Positions 32,397-40,351 are shown, counted from the first letter of the stretch. The stretch is DNA of 64,000 nt from Prorocentrum cordatum (GCA_963575745.1 CAUYUJ010015021.1:296362-360361); one strand, 5' to 3'. The notes: a model not told the origin generated them from the letters alone. Made by a program: numbers and translations.

Positions 32397-32520
32397 TACT
32401 TCTCACAATTGCCCATTATGATGTCACTCTTTTCTAGTATTTTTTGAACATTTTTCACAAATTTTCATGTTTTCATTATGATTTTTCAATATTTTCCATA
32501 TGTTTCATTTTTTTGCGAGA
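32112..32520. other. AT-rich island, left of the retrotransposon nest
   Basis: Unusually AT-rich for this window. It holds short TTAGGAT(A/T)GGTTAGG repeats (32165-32210), a T/A homopolymer palindrome, and a run of ATTTTTCA-like motifs at 32440-32510. A comparable ATTTTTCA-rich island in the same orientation lies at 46390-46625. No gene is seen. Confidence 0.7.
32300..32392. repeat. T(50)A(43) homopolymer palindrome
   Basis: Fifty T residues are followed without a break by forty-three A residues, a perfect self-complementary arm. The T-then-A order is opposite to what two tail-to-tail poly(A) retroposons would leave. An assembly or sequencing artefact is possible at such a site. Confidence 0.9.
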
Positions 32521-32616
32521 GGCGGCGGTTCGCTCGACTCTCGAGCCGTGCGCCCGACGATCTCTTCCGCCGAGCAGTGCGCTCGACATCCTCGCTTGGA
32601 AAAACGCTGCGTTCCT

Positions 32617-32880
32617 ACCGTGTCCCTCCCCTGTCTCTCCCGTGTCCCTCCCGTGTCCCTCCCGTGTCCCTCCCGTGTCCCTCCCGTGTCCCTCCCGTGT
32701 CCCTCCCGTGCCTCTCCCGTGTCCCTCCCGTGTCCCGCCCGGGTCCCTCCCGTGTCCCTCCCGTGTCCCTGCCGTGTCCCTGCCGTGTCCCTTATGTCAT
32801 TCCTCCCGTGTCCCTCCCGTGTCCCTCCCGTGTCCCTCCCGTGTCCCTCCCGTGTCCCTCCCGTGTCCTTCCCGTCGTTC
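32617..32880 (+). repeat. 11-bp minisatellite
   Basis: About 24 units of CGTGTCCCTCC with few changes, spaced exactly 11 bp where clean (32641, 32652, 32663). Confidence 0.95.
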
Positions 32881-32959
32881 CCGTGCCCCCACTCCTCCCG
32901 TGTCCTCCCCTCTCCGCATGCTTCCTCCGTGCCTACCCCATTGGGTGTTATCTGGATGT

Positions 32960-33115
32960 TGTTTGGGTGTTGCCTGGGTGTTGTTTGGTGTTGTCTTGTG
33001 TTGTTGGTTGTTGGTTTATGTTGTTTTGTTTGTTGTGTGTTTGTTGTCTTGTGTTGTCTGGGCGCGCCCGCACAAAAAACACCAAAACAACAAACCATAA
33101 CAAACAACAACATGT
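32960..33115. repeat. TGTT-rich / AACA-rich inverted segment
   Basis: A TGTTGTTTGTTG-type stretch is followed, after GGGCGCGCCCGCAC, by AACACCAAAACAACAAACC and AACAAACAACAACATG, giving a potential long imperfect hairpin. TGTTG-rich sequence resumes at 33120-33210. Confidence 0.7.
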
Positions 33116-33284
33116 AGTATGTTGGTGTGTTTGTGTTGTGTGTGTTGTTGTATGTTGTTGTTGTTTGTTGCTCTTTGTTGTCTGGTGTTGTCTGGTGTTG
33201 CCTGGTGTTTATTCGACAGTTTTTTTCAACCGATTGGTTCCGTGATTTGTTCTACCTTTTTTTTGAACCCCCGACCCCAGAACT

Positions 33285-33361
33285 CAGATCCTCCTCCTCC
33301 TCCTCCTGCTGGGAGATCCTCCTCCTCCTCCTGCTCCTCCTCCTCCTCCTCCTCCCGCCCC
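33285..33361 (+). repeat. TCC microsatellite: insertion site of element 1
   Basis: (TCC)n containing TGCTGGGAGATCC and ending CCTCCCGCCCC just before the spliced-leader sequence. The TGCTGGGAGAT signature also occurs at the far side of the nest (46318-46330), and ACTGGGAGATCC at 46247, which suggests that these tracts are related. Confidence 0.85.
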
Positions 33362-33364
33362 TCC
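33346..33364 (+). repeat. Target-site duplication of element 1, left copy
   Basis: CTCCTCCTCCCGCCCCTCC, repeated exactly at 38851-38869. The last three bases (TCC) overlap the first bases of the SL, so the duplication is 16 to 19 bp. The CCCGCCCC interruption makes the match more than a simple-repeat coincidence. Confidence 0.8.
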
Positions 33365-33383
33365 GTAGCCATTTTGGCTCAAG
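33362..33383 (+). other. Dinoflagellate spliced-leader (SL) exon sequence, exact
   Basis: T followed by CCGTAGCCATTTTGGCTC and AAG, identical to the 22-nt leader that dinoflagellates trans-splice onto nuclear mRNAs. It is followed by CC and not by a GT donor, so this is a retroposed SL exon and not an SL RNA gene. Its first base coincides with the 5' end of element 1 as defined by the target-site duplication. Confidence 0.93.
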
Positions 33384-33396
33384 CCTTTGGCTCAAG
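33384..33396 (+). other. Relict SL (second generation) in element 1
   Basis: CCTTTGGCTCAAG directly after the full SL. This is the SL from its internal AG acceptor onward (CCATTTTGGCTCAAG) with AT lost. It is the arrangement expected when an already SL-tagged cDNA copy is transcribed and trans-spliced again at the AG of CCGTAG. Confidence 0.8.
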
Positions 33397-33501
33397 CGAT
33401 TGGCCGCACTAACGATCTCGCTGTGAGCCTGCCCTGGCCTCAGCGATTACAACAACTAACGACTTGAAAGCCGTTCTGCTTCTTTTGTACCGTTGCATGC
33501 G

Positions 33502-34881
33502 ATGGGGCCTCTTAGCGCCGGCAAGCGTAGCGGCACCCGTGCTGATGGCGGCGGCGACGCTGGTTCACCCTCGAGCCGGTCTTCTTCCGAACGCAGCACC
33601 TCCCGCAGCGAACAACGTCGTCGTGATCAGCAACGCCGCCGTCAGCGGCAGGGGGGCGGCTGGGACCAGGGCGCTCGTGATCCTGGCCGGGCTACCTCGG
33701 GGCTTGCTGGCGGATCCTCCGCGGCTGACGCCCGCCCCGCCCTGTCCGCAGCGGAGTTTGAGGCCCTTGAAGCTATGCCCACGTTCCCGACGCAGGAGGC
33801 GGTCGCCATACACAGCCACCAGTCTTCGACGCCGGGTGGACCCGATCCATGGGCTGCATCTGCTGCTGGTCTTGGCGCTCCTCCTGCTCGTGCGCCCCCT
33901 CGCTCGGCTGCTGGCCCCGCGCAGGTGCCTCCTGCTCAGGCCCATGGTGCCGCTGTCGGAGCTCCCTCACCGGGCCTCAATGTCCAAGATATCTCGCGGC
34001 TGGTCGCCAACGAGATCCAGACGCACACAGCCACCATCACAGCGCAGGTACAGACTGTGGTCACGAACACGATGGTTGCAGTGCAGGGCACCATTGTCTC
34101 CCAGCTGCAGCAGCACTTCGAGCCCACGGTCCGCCGCGTCGACGGCCATGATGGCGACATTCGTGCACTCCAGCAGCAGCAGCAGCGGCTTGACGATGAA
34201 ACACGTGAGCTTCGAGCTTCCATCAATCGGCTCAACGAGCGGTTGGCTTTGGGAGAGCAGTTGGCCTCTGCTATCGACCTGTCCCGTCTTGCCGACTTCG
34301 ACCGCGACGCCCACCCGAACGTTTTCACCGTCAACGCCAAGTACGACGTCGCCCCCGACCGGGTCTCACGCTCGCTTGATGAGTGGATCTCTGCCTCCGG
34401 CGTCAGCCGCGACGACATCATCATCCACGGCGATGGCCCCTCCCGCCGTTTCGTTCTGGAGGTCTCGGGCGGGCCCGCCGGTGTCTCCAAAGCGGTGGAA
34501 CTGGCTAAGGCTCTGCGTCTTCCTGGTGGCCGTTGGCGGCGCTTCGATGCAACGTTCGTCAATGGCTCCACGGGGCCCCTCTTCGTGGGTCCTGACAAGG
34601 CCCCCAAGCAGATCCGCCGCGAGCAGCAATCCAAGCGGCTGGCTGCCATCTGTGCCGAGAAGGTCCCGAATCTTACCTGGAGCGCCATCCGCCCCCGCGG
34701 CCTCGTGCAGGCGGATGGCCAGCCGGTGGTGGAGGTGGGAGTGCGCGGTGCCACGCAGCCATCCCGTCTCCTGTGGAACCAGGTGGTGGTGGCTCAGCTT
34801 AACATCGACAGGGAGGCCATCGACAGCGCCTTCCAGCGCGCCTACGCGGGCTACGACACCAGCACTTGGTCGTGGTCCTAA
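33502..34881 (+). CDS. Element 1 ORF1 protein (coiled coil plus RNA-binding-like domain)
   Basis: The frame is open from TTG at 33493, but the first ATG is at 33502, giving about 459 residues. Residues 1-80 are basic and Ser/Arg/Gly-rich; 80-165 are Pro/Ala-rich; about 165-255 is a likely coiled coil (QLQQHFEPTVRRVDGHDGD, RALQQQQQRLDDETRELRA). A globular domain follows (about 260-400) with FDRDAHPNVFTVNAKYD, DEWISASGV, RRFVLEVSGGP, RWRRFDATF and GPDKAPKQIRREQQSKR. This order resembles LINE ORF1 proteins, which package element RNA as nucleoproteins; the exact family is inferred. The same domain is present in element 2 ORF1. It ends with TAA just before the ORF2 endonuclease region. Confidence 0.8.
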   Translation: MGPLSAGKRSGTRADGGGDAGSPSSRSSSERSTSRSEQRRRDQQRRRQRQGGGWDQGARDPGRATSGLAGGSSAADARPALSAAEFEALEAMPTFPTQEAVAIHSHQSSTPGGPDPWAASAAGLGAPPARAPPRSAAGPAQVPPAQAHGAAVGAPSPGLNVQDISRLVANEIQTHTATITAQVQTVVTNTMVAVQGTIVSQLQQHFEPTVRRVDGHDGDIRALQQQQQRLDDETRELRASINRLNERLALGEQLASAIDLSRLADFDRDAHPNVFTVNAKYDVAPDRVSRSLDEWISASGVSRDDIIIHGDGPSRRFVLEVSGGPAGVSKAVELAKALRLPGGRWRRFDATFVNGSTGPLFVGPDKAPKQIRREQQSKRLAAICAEKVPNLTWSAIRPRGLVQADGQPVVEVGVRGATQPSRLLWNQVVVAQLNIDREAIDSAFQRAYAGYDTSTWSWS

Positions 34882-34882
34882 C

Positions 34883-37800
34883 CTCTGGGGTCGCCCTTGG
34901 CTCATCTCGTCTTTGGAGGCTCGTCGTCCTTCCGAACATCTGCAGGTCATCACGTGGAATGCACGCGGTCTGTGCTGCCATCGCTCTTCTTCACGACGCT
35001 CCAAAATGGCGAGGATGGAAAAGTTTTTAAAAGTTAGGGCAATCATATTACTCCAGGAAGTGCATGGCTCTGTTCATGACATCGAATTCCTTCTCCGGCA
35101 GTACCCCTACGAGTACAAGACATTTTTCAGCGGTTGTGATTATCCTGGGAGTGGTGGCGTTGCCATTCTCGTTCCTTGGTACAGTCAGGACCAGCTTCAT
35201 CAGCTACCGCCTGGGTCGATTCCTACGTTTACCCCCAAACGTTTGGTTGACGGCCGAGTCCTCAGACTCCACATTCGCGGACATGGTCAAGAAGTTCGTC
35301 TTCTCAACGTTCACAATCATGATCTTCCCCCTAATCATCGTCAGCGTGTTCGTCGGTATTGGCATGCTTGCACGCGATGGGCTGCTGCTGACGAGCGTCA
35401 CCGTCTCTTTCTCTCCTTGGGGGACTTCAATGTCTCCGACGTGGCGCCTGCCTCTCTACTTCGGCCGACTGCTCGTCGACACGTAGAGGATCGCGGTCAA
35501 CATCATCAGCCTTTTTGGAGAGCTCTGTTCGACCACGGTGTGGTGGAGATTACTTCATCATTGCCGACACACTATTGCCGCGACACGGAAACATGCAGCA
35601 CGCTCGACAGGGCATTTGTCTCGCTCTCCCCGGCCTTCCTCCTGGAAACGGAAGCTGCTCTAACAGTGCGGCAAGAGGCACCGCAGCTAGCCGACTGGAA
35701 GTTGAGCGACCACGCTATCTTGTCGCTGACGCGGCGTCCTCGACGGCCCCGCGCGCAACGTGAACGAGGCATCCCAGACTTTGTCTTCCGCTCTCGCCAC
35801 TACCCTGAAGTCCTTCGCGAATACATGAGCTGCGTTAACTGGGACGCGATGGGCTCGTACGACCGTTGGGCGCTCACGAAGGACCTGATGGTGCGTGCTG
35901 CCGCTGCGGTTCGGGACCGCCTCCAACGTCTCCCTATCACATCTAGTGCAGACGGGGCTGAGGACAGTCGTCGGCTCACATTGCGGAGCATTGCCAGAGC
36001 GATTTGGCAGCAGGACCTCACTTTGGCCACCACCCTCATCAACACCACCGCGTACGGGACACGTTTCCTTCACATTGATGGCGAGGCTGTTCACCTTGTC
36101 GATGGTGCTGACTTTCGAGATCTGGTCTGCACGGTCAATGCGCAATGGCATCAAAGACAACAACACTATGCTGCCGCGCACGCCCGGGCTGGCAATCCGT
36201 TCTCCCGCGAGGATGCCTGCCTCAGTCGTGAACAGTGGCGAAAGGTGCAGGCCACTTCTCAACGCCGCGCTCGACTATGGGCACCCATGAGGAAGCAGCT
36301 GATATTGAACGGCATTCGGCACAACAATGCTGGCCACACTGCGGATACACAAGTCTTGGAGTCTGATGGCCTTGGAGACGCAGCTGACGTCCGACCACGC
36401 CCGACTGCCGTTACGACGGGGGGCCTTTGCCATGATCAGGATGGTGATGTTGCAGCTGTGGTGGACAGTATTGCCCAACCCGTGGATGGAGATGGTGCAG
36501 CTGCTGGCGAAGGCCCCGGGGTGGCTCGAGATCCTGCTGACATGGCTGCTGCTTTGTCTCATCATTGGGCTCGTGTTTTTCAAGCCAAACCTGTTCCTGC
36601 TGACGAACTCTCCCCTTATCTCGCTTTGCACCTCCCTCGCTATGAACGCCCTCTGCTTCCTCTCCCGTCGAAGGCTGACCTGCGGCGTGCTCTCCGCCTT
36701 GGCAAGGCAAGTGCACCCGGTCCCGATCGCCTTCCGTATCGCGCTTGGCTGGCGAACGAGGATGCGACTGAAGCTTTGCATTTGATTATGATTGACATCT
36801 TCAGCGGCCGGGGATCGCCACCAGGCTTCAACCACTCCTTGATGTGTTTCATACCGAAGGACGAACTACCCGAGGATTTGGTCGATGCGGCACGCTTTCC
36901 TGACGTGCTGCGGCCGCTTACTTTGAAGAACAGCGACTCGAAGGCCGCGGCATCCACGATCAACTCCTACCTTCGACATGTTGTTGAAAGCCGCTGCCAC
37001 CCCTCCCAGAGAGGTTTCCTCCGCGGCCGCCAGTTTACTTCACACATTGTGGAACTGGACGCCGCTGCCAGGAGGGCGGGGGGACACGAGGATGCCGCCG
37101 AGCGCATGCCATGCTTCCTCTCTTACGACGTGCAGGCCGCCTTCCCCTCCATGAACTGGCAGTGGATAGCCGCAGTCTTGCTCCACCACTGCTTGCCGGC
37201 TGGCTACATATGTGCGATCTGGGCTTTGTATCGCGATTTGCAGGTCAGCGCTTGGTTTGGTGACGAATTCCGGTACTTATTCCGGGTCTCAGCTGGAGTT
37301 GCCCAGGGGCGCCCACTGTCCGGAACTTTGTGGGCATTGTGCTTCGACGCCGTCCTGTTCCACATCGCCGAGGGCATCGACGCTAGCGAACCGCCGTGCG
37401 ACCATCTGGATGCCGGGGCGTGCGCCGACGATGTTGGAGTTGCACTGCCTTGTCTGAGCCAGGCTGCCCGGATTGAGCCAGTGTTTCTGGCTGCGCGCCG
37501 CCTCGCCTGTCTTTGTTTGCAGCCTAAAAAGTGCGTTGTGGTCCCATTGTGGACTGCATGCTGCGCCGCCGTCGCTTCAGCTATCTCCTCTCTCCTTTCG
37601 GTCGTCGCTCCCCTCTTCTCCTCTTTTTCCATTGCTGGCCTCGCCAAGTATCTCGGCATCTTGTTCGGTCCTGCGGCCACCCTCGAGGCCCAGTGGGACG
37701 CAGCAGCATCAAAGCTGGGCTTTCGGACCCGCCTCGTGGCAGCGACCCGGTCGCCGTCGGCGGCCTCTTGCCGCACGTGCAACTCCTCGATTCTCTCCGT

Positions 37801-38821
37801 CCTCTCCTACCTCTGCCAGTTCTTTCCCCTCCCTTCCTCCCTCCTTTCCAAAGAGCCCCGGCTTGTTCATAAACTGCTTCGGCTGCCCCCGAATACGTTC
37901 AAACGAGACGAACTGCTGTCTTTGAATGCCTGGATCCCTGGTCCCGGCCCGGCGTCGATGGCCGTTCTTGCCTGCGCTTCGGAATGGAGGTTTGCGGCCC
38001 ACACTTATGGCCCCAGGGTTCGGCAACTCTCTTTCGAATTAGGGGAATTTGCAGTGTGGAACGGGCCGCTGGTCCGATTTATTCGCCAAGAATGGAGCCC
38101 TCCGTGTTGGCAGCGAGAACAGAGTATCGCACAGTTCCTTGTCTCGGTCTTGGACTGTGTGCCGCGCTATTCGCTTCGCTTGGACCAGCTTCGCGATGCC
38201 GTTGCTGCCGGCACGGAGGAATTAGCCGCCGCTGCTGTCGCCTCTCGCCGTCCGAGGCCCCAGCGTGCGTTCGCCCAGGCCCTCACCCGCCTCGTCTTCC
38301 CCGATGTTCCCCCTTCTCTCCTCCTTCGAAGGTTGAGGGCCTGGCTCCCTGAGGTGCCCCTTCCCCCGCTGAGTGACTTGGCCCATCGTTGGGCATTGTT
38401 CCGTGGTGTGCTCTCCCGGTCCAAGCCCAGCTGGGCTTGGGCCCACTTGAAGACTCTCGCAGGGGGTTGGGTCACCTCAGGTCGTATGCCCGTGCTGGGC
38501 CAGCGCCGCTGCTTGTTAGGGTGCGAGGATGGTCTCGATCGGTGGCCTCATTACTTGGCCTGCCCACGTCTCCTCCACCTCCTCGCCCGTCCGAGGCTCT
38601 TCCTCCCCTCTTGCCCCCTGGCCCGTCTCGGCCTTGGCCTCGATTCAGATTATGATTCGCAGGTCACCCGAGAGACCGCTCATCGCTTAGTCGTGCTTAG
38701 TTTTCACTTCTACCATAAGCTCAAGGCAGAGCATGAGGCCTCGCCTTCCCGTTGCGGCGACCTTGAGGCCCACCTGAGGCTCCTGCGTGCCACGAAGCTG
38801 GCCATCAGCGCCACTCGATAA
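34883..38821 (+). CDS. Element 1 ORF2: APE endonuclease / reverse transcriptase polyprotein
   Basis: About 1310 residues past the ORF1 stop. Endonuclease motifs of the APE fold: TWNARGL (34952), LLQEVH (35048), LLNVHNHD (about 35297), LSLGDFNV (35411), LDRAFVS (about 35603) and LSDHAIL (35702). Reverse transcriptase motifs: RPLTLKNSDSK, QRGFLRGRQ, motif A LSYDVQAAFPSM (37118), motif B GVAQGRPLSGTL (37295) and motif C CADD (37421) in place of the usual YADD. Near the C terminus is a CX3CX8HX3C knuckle (38510-38566). No RNase H was recognised. The frame is open far upstream through ORF1 (from 33464), and there is no ATG between the ORF1 stop and the first endonuclease motif, so translation may need a +1 frameshift, reinitiation at a non-AUG codon, or an upstream ATG (about 34715) overlapping ORF1. 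The start given is nominal. Confidence 0.88.
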   Translation, partial: LWGRPWLISSLEARRPSEHLQVITWNARGLCCHRSSSRRSKMARMEKFLKVRAIILLQEVHGSVHDIEFLLRQYPYEYKTFFSGCDYPGSGGVAILVPWYSQDQLHQLPPGSIPTFTPKRLVDGRVLRLHIRGHGQEVRLLNVHNHDLPPNHRQRVRRYWHACTRWAAADERHRLFLSLGDFNVSDVAPASLLRPTARRHVEDRGQHHQPFWRALFDHGVVEITSSLPTHYCRDTETCSTLDRAFVSLSPAFLLETEAALTVRQEAPQLADWKLSDHAILSLTRRPRRPRAQRERGIPDFVFRSRHYPEVLREYMSCVNWDAMGSYDRWALTKDLMVRAAAAVRDRLQRLPITSSADGAEDSRRLTLRSIARAIWQQDLTLATTLINTTAYGTRFLHIDGEAVHLVDGADFRDLVCTVNAQWHQRQQHYAAAHARAGNPFSREDACLSREQWRKVQATSQRRARLWAPMRKQLILNGIRHNNAGHTADTQVLESDGLGDAADVRPRPTAVTTGGLCHDQDGDVAAVVDSIAQPVDGDGAAAGEGPGVARDPADMAAALSHHWARVFQAKPVPADELSPYLALHLPRYERPLLPLPSKADLRRALRLGKASAPGPDRLPYRAWLANEDATEALHLIMIDIFSGRGSPPGFNHSLMCFIPKDELPEDLVDAARFPDVLRPLTLKNSDSKAAASTINSYLRHVVESRCHPSQRGFLRGRQFTSHIVELDAAARRAGGHEDAAERMPCFLSYDVQAAFPSMNWQWIAAVLLHHCLPAGYICAIWALYRDLQVSAWFGDEFRYLFRVSAGVAQGRPLSGTLWALCFDAVLFHIAEGIDASEPPCDHLDAGACADDVGVALPCLSQAARIEPVFLAARRLACLCLQPKKCVVVPLWTACCAAVASAISSLLSVVAPLFSSFSIAGLAKYLGILFGPAATLEAQWDAAASKLGFRTRLVAATRSPSAASCRTCNSSILSVLSYLCQFFPLPSSLLSKEPRLVHKLLRLPPNTFKRDELLSLNAWIPGPGPASMAVLACASEWRFAAHTYGPRVRQLSFELGEFAVWNGPLVRFIRQEWSPPCWQREQSIAQFLVSVLDCVPRYSLRLDQLRDAVAAGTEELAAAAVASRRPRPQRAFAQALTRLVFPDVPPSLLLRRLRAWLPEVPLPPLSDLAHRWALFRGVLSRSKPSWAWAHLKTLAGGWVTSGRMPVLGQRRCLLGCEDGLDRWPHYLACPRLLHLLARPRLFLPSCPLARLGLGLDSDYDSQVTRETAHRLVVLSFHFYHKLKAEHEASPSRCGDLEAHLRLLRATKLAISATR

Positions 38822-38850
38822 CCGAACCATGCCCTCATGAGTTACGTGCG
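38822..38850 (+). other. Element 1 short 3' UTR without poly(A)
   Basis: CCGAACCATGCCCTCATGAG then TTACGTGCG, ending exactly where the right target-site copy begins. The absence of poly(A) or an element-specific simple-repeat tail is atypical for LINEs and suggests that reverse transcription was primed by microhomology or by recognition of this 3' end. Confidence 0.65.
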
Positions 38851-38959
38851 CTCCTCCTCCCGCCCCTCCTCCTCCTCCTCCTCCTGCTCCTCCTCCTCCT
38901 CCTCCTGCTCCTCCTCCTCCTCCTACTCCTCCTCCTCCTCCTCCTCCTCCTCCTGCTCC
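38851..38959 (+). repeat. TCC microsatellite between elements 1 and 2 (contains TSD copy)
   Basis: It begins with the right target-site copy of element 1 (38851-38869) and continues as (TCC)n with TGC interruptions. Its end, TCCTCCTCCTCCTGCTCC (38942-38959), recurs exactly at 46261-46278 on the far side of element 2, a candidate duplication for that element. Confidence 0.9.
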
Positions 38960-38981
38960 GCCGTAGCAATTTTGGCTCAAG
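38960..38981 (+). other. SL exon sequence of element 2, one substitution
   Basis: G followed by CCGTAGCAATTTTGGCTC and AAG; one C-to-A change from the canonical SL. It starts exactly at the end of the TCC tract. The next bases are CA, not a GT donor, so again this is a retroposed exon. Confidence 0.9.
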
Positions 38982-38996
38982 CAATTTTGGCTCCAG
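38982..38996 (+). other. Relict SL (second generation) in element 2
   Basis: CAATTTTGGCTCCAG, matching the SL from the internal AG onward with two substitutions. It shares the C-to-A change with the preceding copy. Confidence 0.85.
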
Positions 38997-39051
38997 GCTA
39001 AACGTAACGAAGGCTCGGGGAACCGAGGTGTTGCGATTAGCTTTGGCCCCT

Positions 39052-39071
39052 TCCGTAGCCTCTTGGCTCAG
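39052..39071 (+). other. Diverged third SL-like segment in element 2
   Basis: TCCGTAGCCTCTTGGCTCAG: the start (TCCGTAGCC) and end (TTGGCTCA) match the SL with a two-base deletion and small changes. It lies 31 nt before the ORF1 ATG and could be the oldest trans-splicing event of this lineage. Confidence 0.6.
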
Positions 39072-39102
39072 TGATCGCGGCGCCGCGCGCGCGGGCCGCC
39101 GC

Positions 39103-40338
39103 ATGCCTGTGGCGTCTCTCGGCAGCAAGAAGCCCAAGAAGCAGAGGAAGGGTCTGAAGAAGCATGACCTGCCTGATGGCGACAACAGCGACGACACCGC
39201 TGGGGCAGCTGCTGCTCAGCCTCTTGGTGGCGCTGGTGCTCCTGCCTCTGCTGCTGCAGAGGACCTTCCTGTACCCGCTGCAGGTGATGCTGCTCATGGC
39301 ACTCACGGCGATGCTGGCAATGAAGATTGGGACTGGGGGGAAACAGGTCCTGACGAATACGCGCGGTACTTGGCGAAAGAAGAGGCCACCAAGCTGTTGC
39401 GCGACTACAAGCAGACGATGCTGGACTCCATCAAGTCCACGGTCGATGAGGCCATTAACCTCTTTGTCGAGCAGCTCACCGAACACGCCGAGTCCGCCGC
39501 TGAGCTGGCCCAAGGCGTCAAGGCCCTACCCAAGATGGTTGATGATGCTGCTGCTAAGCGCCTGGATGGTCAAAGCCGCCGCCTTCAAGAACATATCGAC
39601 GGGATGCACATTCGCCTGCATGCCCATGGGTCTCGACTGGACACCCGCGACTCTGACATCCCCTTCCTCAAGGCCGAGATCAAGAAGCTGCACGAACTCC
39701 TCGCCGTCGCCAATGGCGCGCCCAAGGTTCCGCTGGTTTCCGCCACTGGGTTCGACCGAGACACCGGCCCGTGCGTTATCAAGGTCATCTCTGCCAAGCT
39801 CACGGCCCTCGAAAATGTTCATCAGACCCTTTCCGATTGGATCGCCGAGGTCGGTGTCGAGCCGAAAGTATTCAAGATCTCTTCTTCGGAAGCCGTCAGC
39901 CGCAGCTTCTCCGTCGACTTCGTTGGTGATCCTGCCCCTGCCGCACGCCGAGTCGCCAAAGTGCTCGGGGCACAACGTCTGGGGCCTGGTCAATGGAAGC
40001 GCTTCGAGACCACCGCCGCTGATGGTCAGACCACAGCTCTTCAGATCGGCCCTGACAAAAATCCACGACAGATCCGCATGGAGATGCAGGCGCGGAAGAT
40101 TCGGGGCGCCTTCAAAGAGATCGACTCCATTATGCGATGGTTTGTTGACATGGGCAGAGGCTACGTCATGGCAGGCTGGGGCCCGATTCTCAAGATCGTT
40201 CCGAACCCTGGCAACTCGCCATCCACACTCAACTGGGCCGACAACCTCATCACCAAGCTTGGGCTCCCGGAGCAGCAACTATCGGCGGCGGCTGCCGCCA
40301 CCGTGGCACCACCTGAGACAGCTGAATGGTGTCTTTAG
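39103..40338 (+). CDS. Element 2 ORF1 protein (coiled coil plus RNA-binding-like domain)
   Basis: The frame opens at a GTG (39028), but that part is the SL-containing leader; the first ATG is 39103, giving 411 residues. The N terminus is lysine-rich (GSKKPKKQRKGLKKHD), followed by an Ala/Asp/Gly linker (DNSDDTAGAAAAQPLG). Residues about 90-205 are helical and coiled-coil-like (KLLRDYKQTMLDSIKSTVDE, RLQEHIDGMHIRLHAHGSRL). The globular domain aligns with element 1 ORF1: FDRDTGPCVIKVISAKL, LSDWIAEVGVEPKV, SRSFSVDFVGDPAP, QWKRFETTAADGQT and GPDKNPRQIRMEMQARK. Such a protein would bind element RNA. Being intact while ORF2 is broken, it could be younger by conversion, under selection in trans, or intact by chance. 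Confidence 0.78.
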   Translation: MPVASLGSKKPKKQRKGLKKHDLPDGDNSDDTAGAAAAQPLGGAGAPASAAAEDLPVPAAGDAAHGTHGDAGNEDWDWGETGPDEYARYLAKEEATKLLRDYKQTMLDSIKSTVDEAINLFVEQLTEHAESAAELAQGVKALPKMVDDAAAKRLDGQSRRLQEHIDGMHIRLHAHGSRLDTRDSDIPFLKAEIKKLHELLAVANGAPKVPLVSATGFDRDTGPCVIKVISAKLTALENVHQTLSDWIAEVGVEPKVFKISSSEAVSRSFSVDFVGDPAPAARRVAKVLGAQRLGPGQWKRFETTAADGQTTALQIGPDKNPRQIRMEMQARKIRGAFKEIDSIMRWFVDMGRGYVMAGWGPILKIVPNPGNSPSTLNWADNLITKLGLPEQQLSAAAAATVAPPETAEWCL

Positions 40339-40351
40339 CTCGCTGGGGAGA

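Larger units (their letters stand above)
33362..38850 (+). mobile_element. Element 1: intact SL-tagged non-LTR (LINE-like) retrotransposon
   Basis: A complete-looking element of about 5.5 kb: SL plus relict SL, 118-nt 5' UTR, ORF1, ORF2 in the +1 frame relative to ORF1, then a 29-nt 3' UTR (38822-38850) with no poly(A). A 19-bp direct repeat flanks it (33346-33364 and 38851-38869). Both ORFs are uninterrupted and the SL is unmutated, so the insertion is probably recent and may be competent. It sits in a TCC microsatellite, with its sense strand on the TCC strand, directly upstream of the older element 2. Confidence 0.88.

Noticed and set aside
33362-33400. SL RNA gene
   Set aside because: A donor-site GT does not follow the leader, and the next bases are a relict SL. 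It is a retroposed exon.
33464-34882. First ~470 residues of the 1785-residue open frame as part of ORF2
   Set aside because: This stretch is the +1 frame of ORF1, whose own frame shows the domain conserved in element 2. The overlap is biased, GC-rich shadow reading, although it may allow an upstream ORF2 start.
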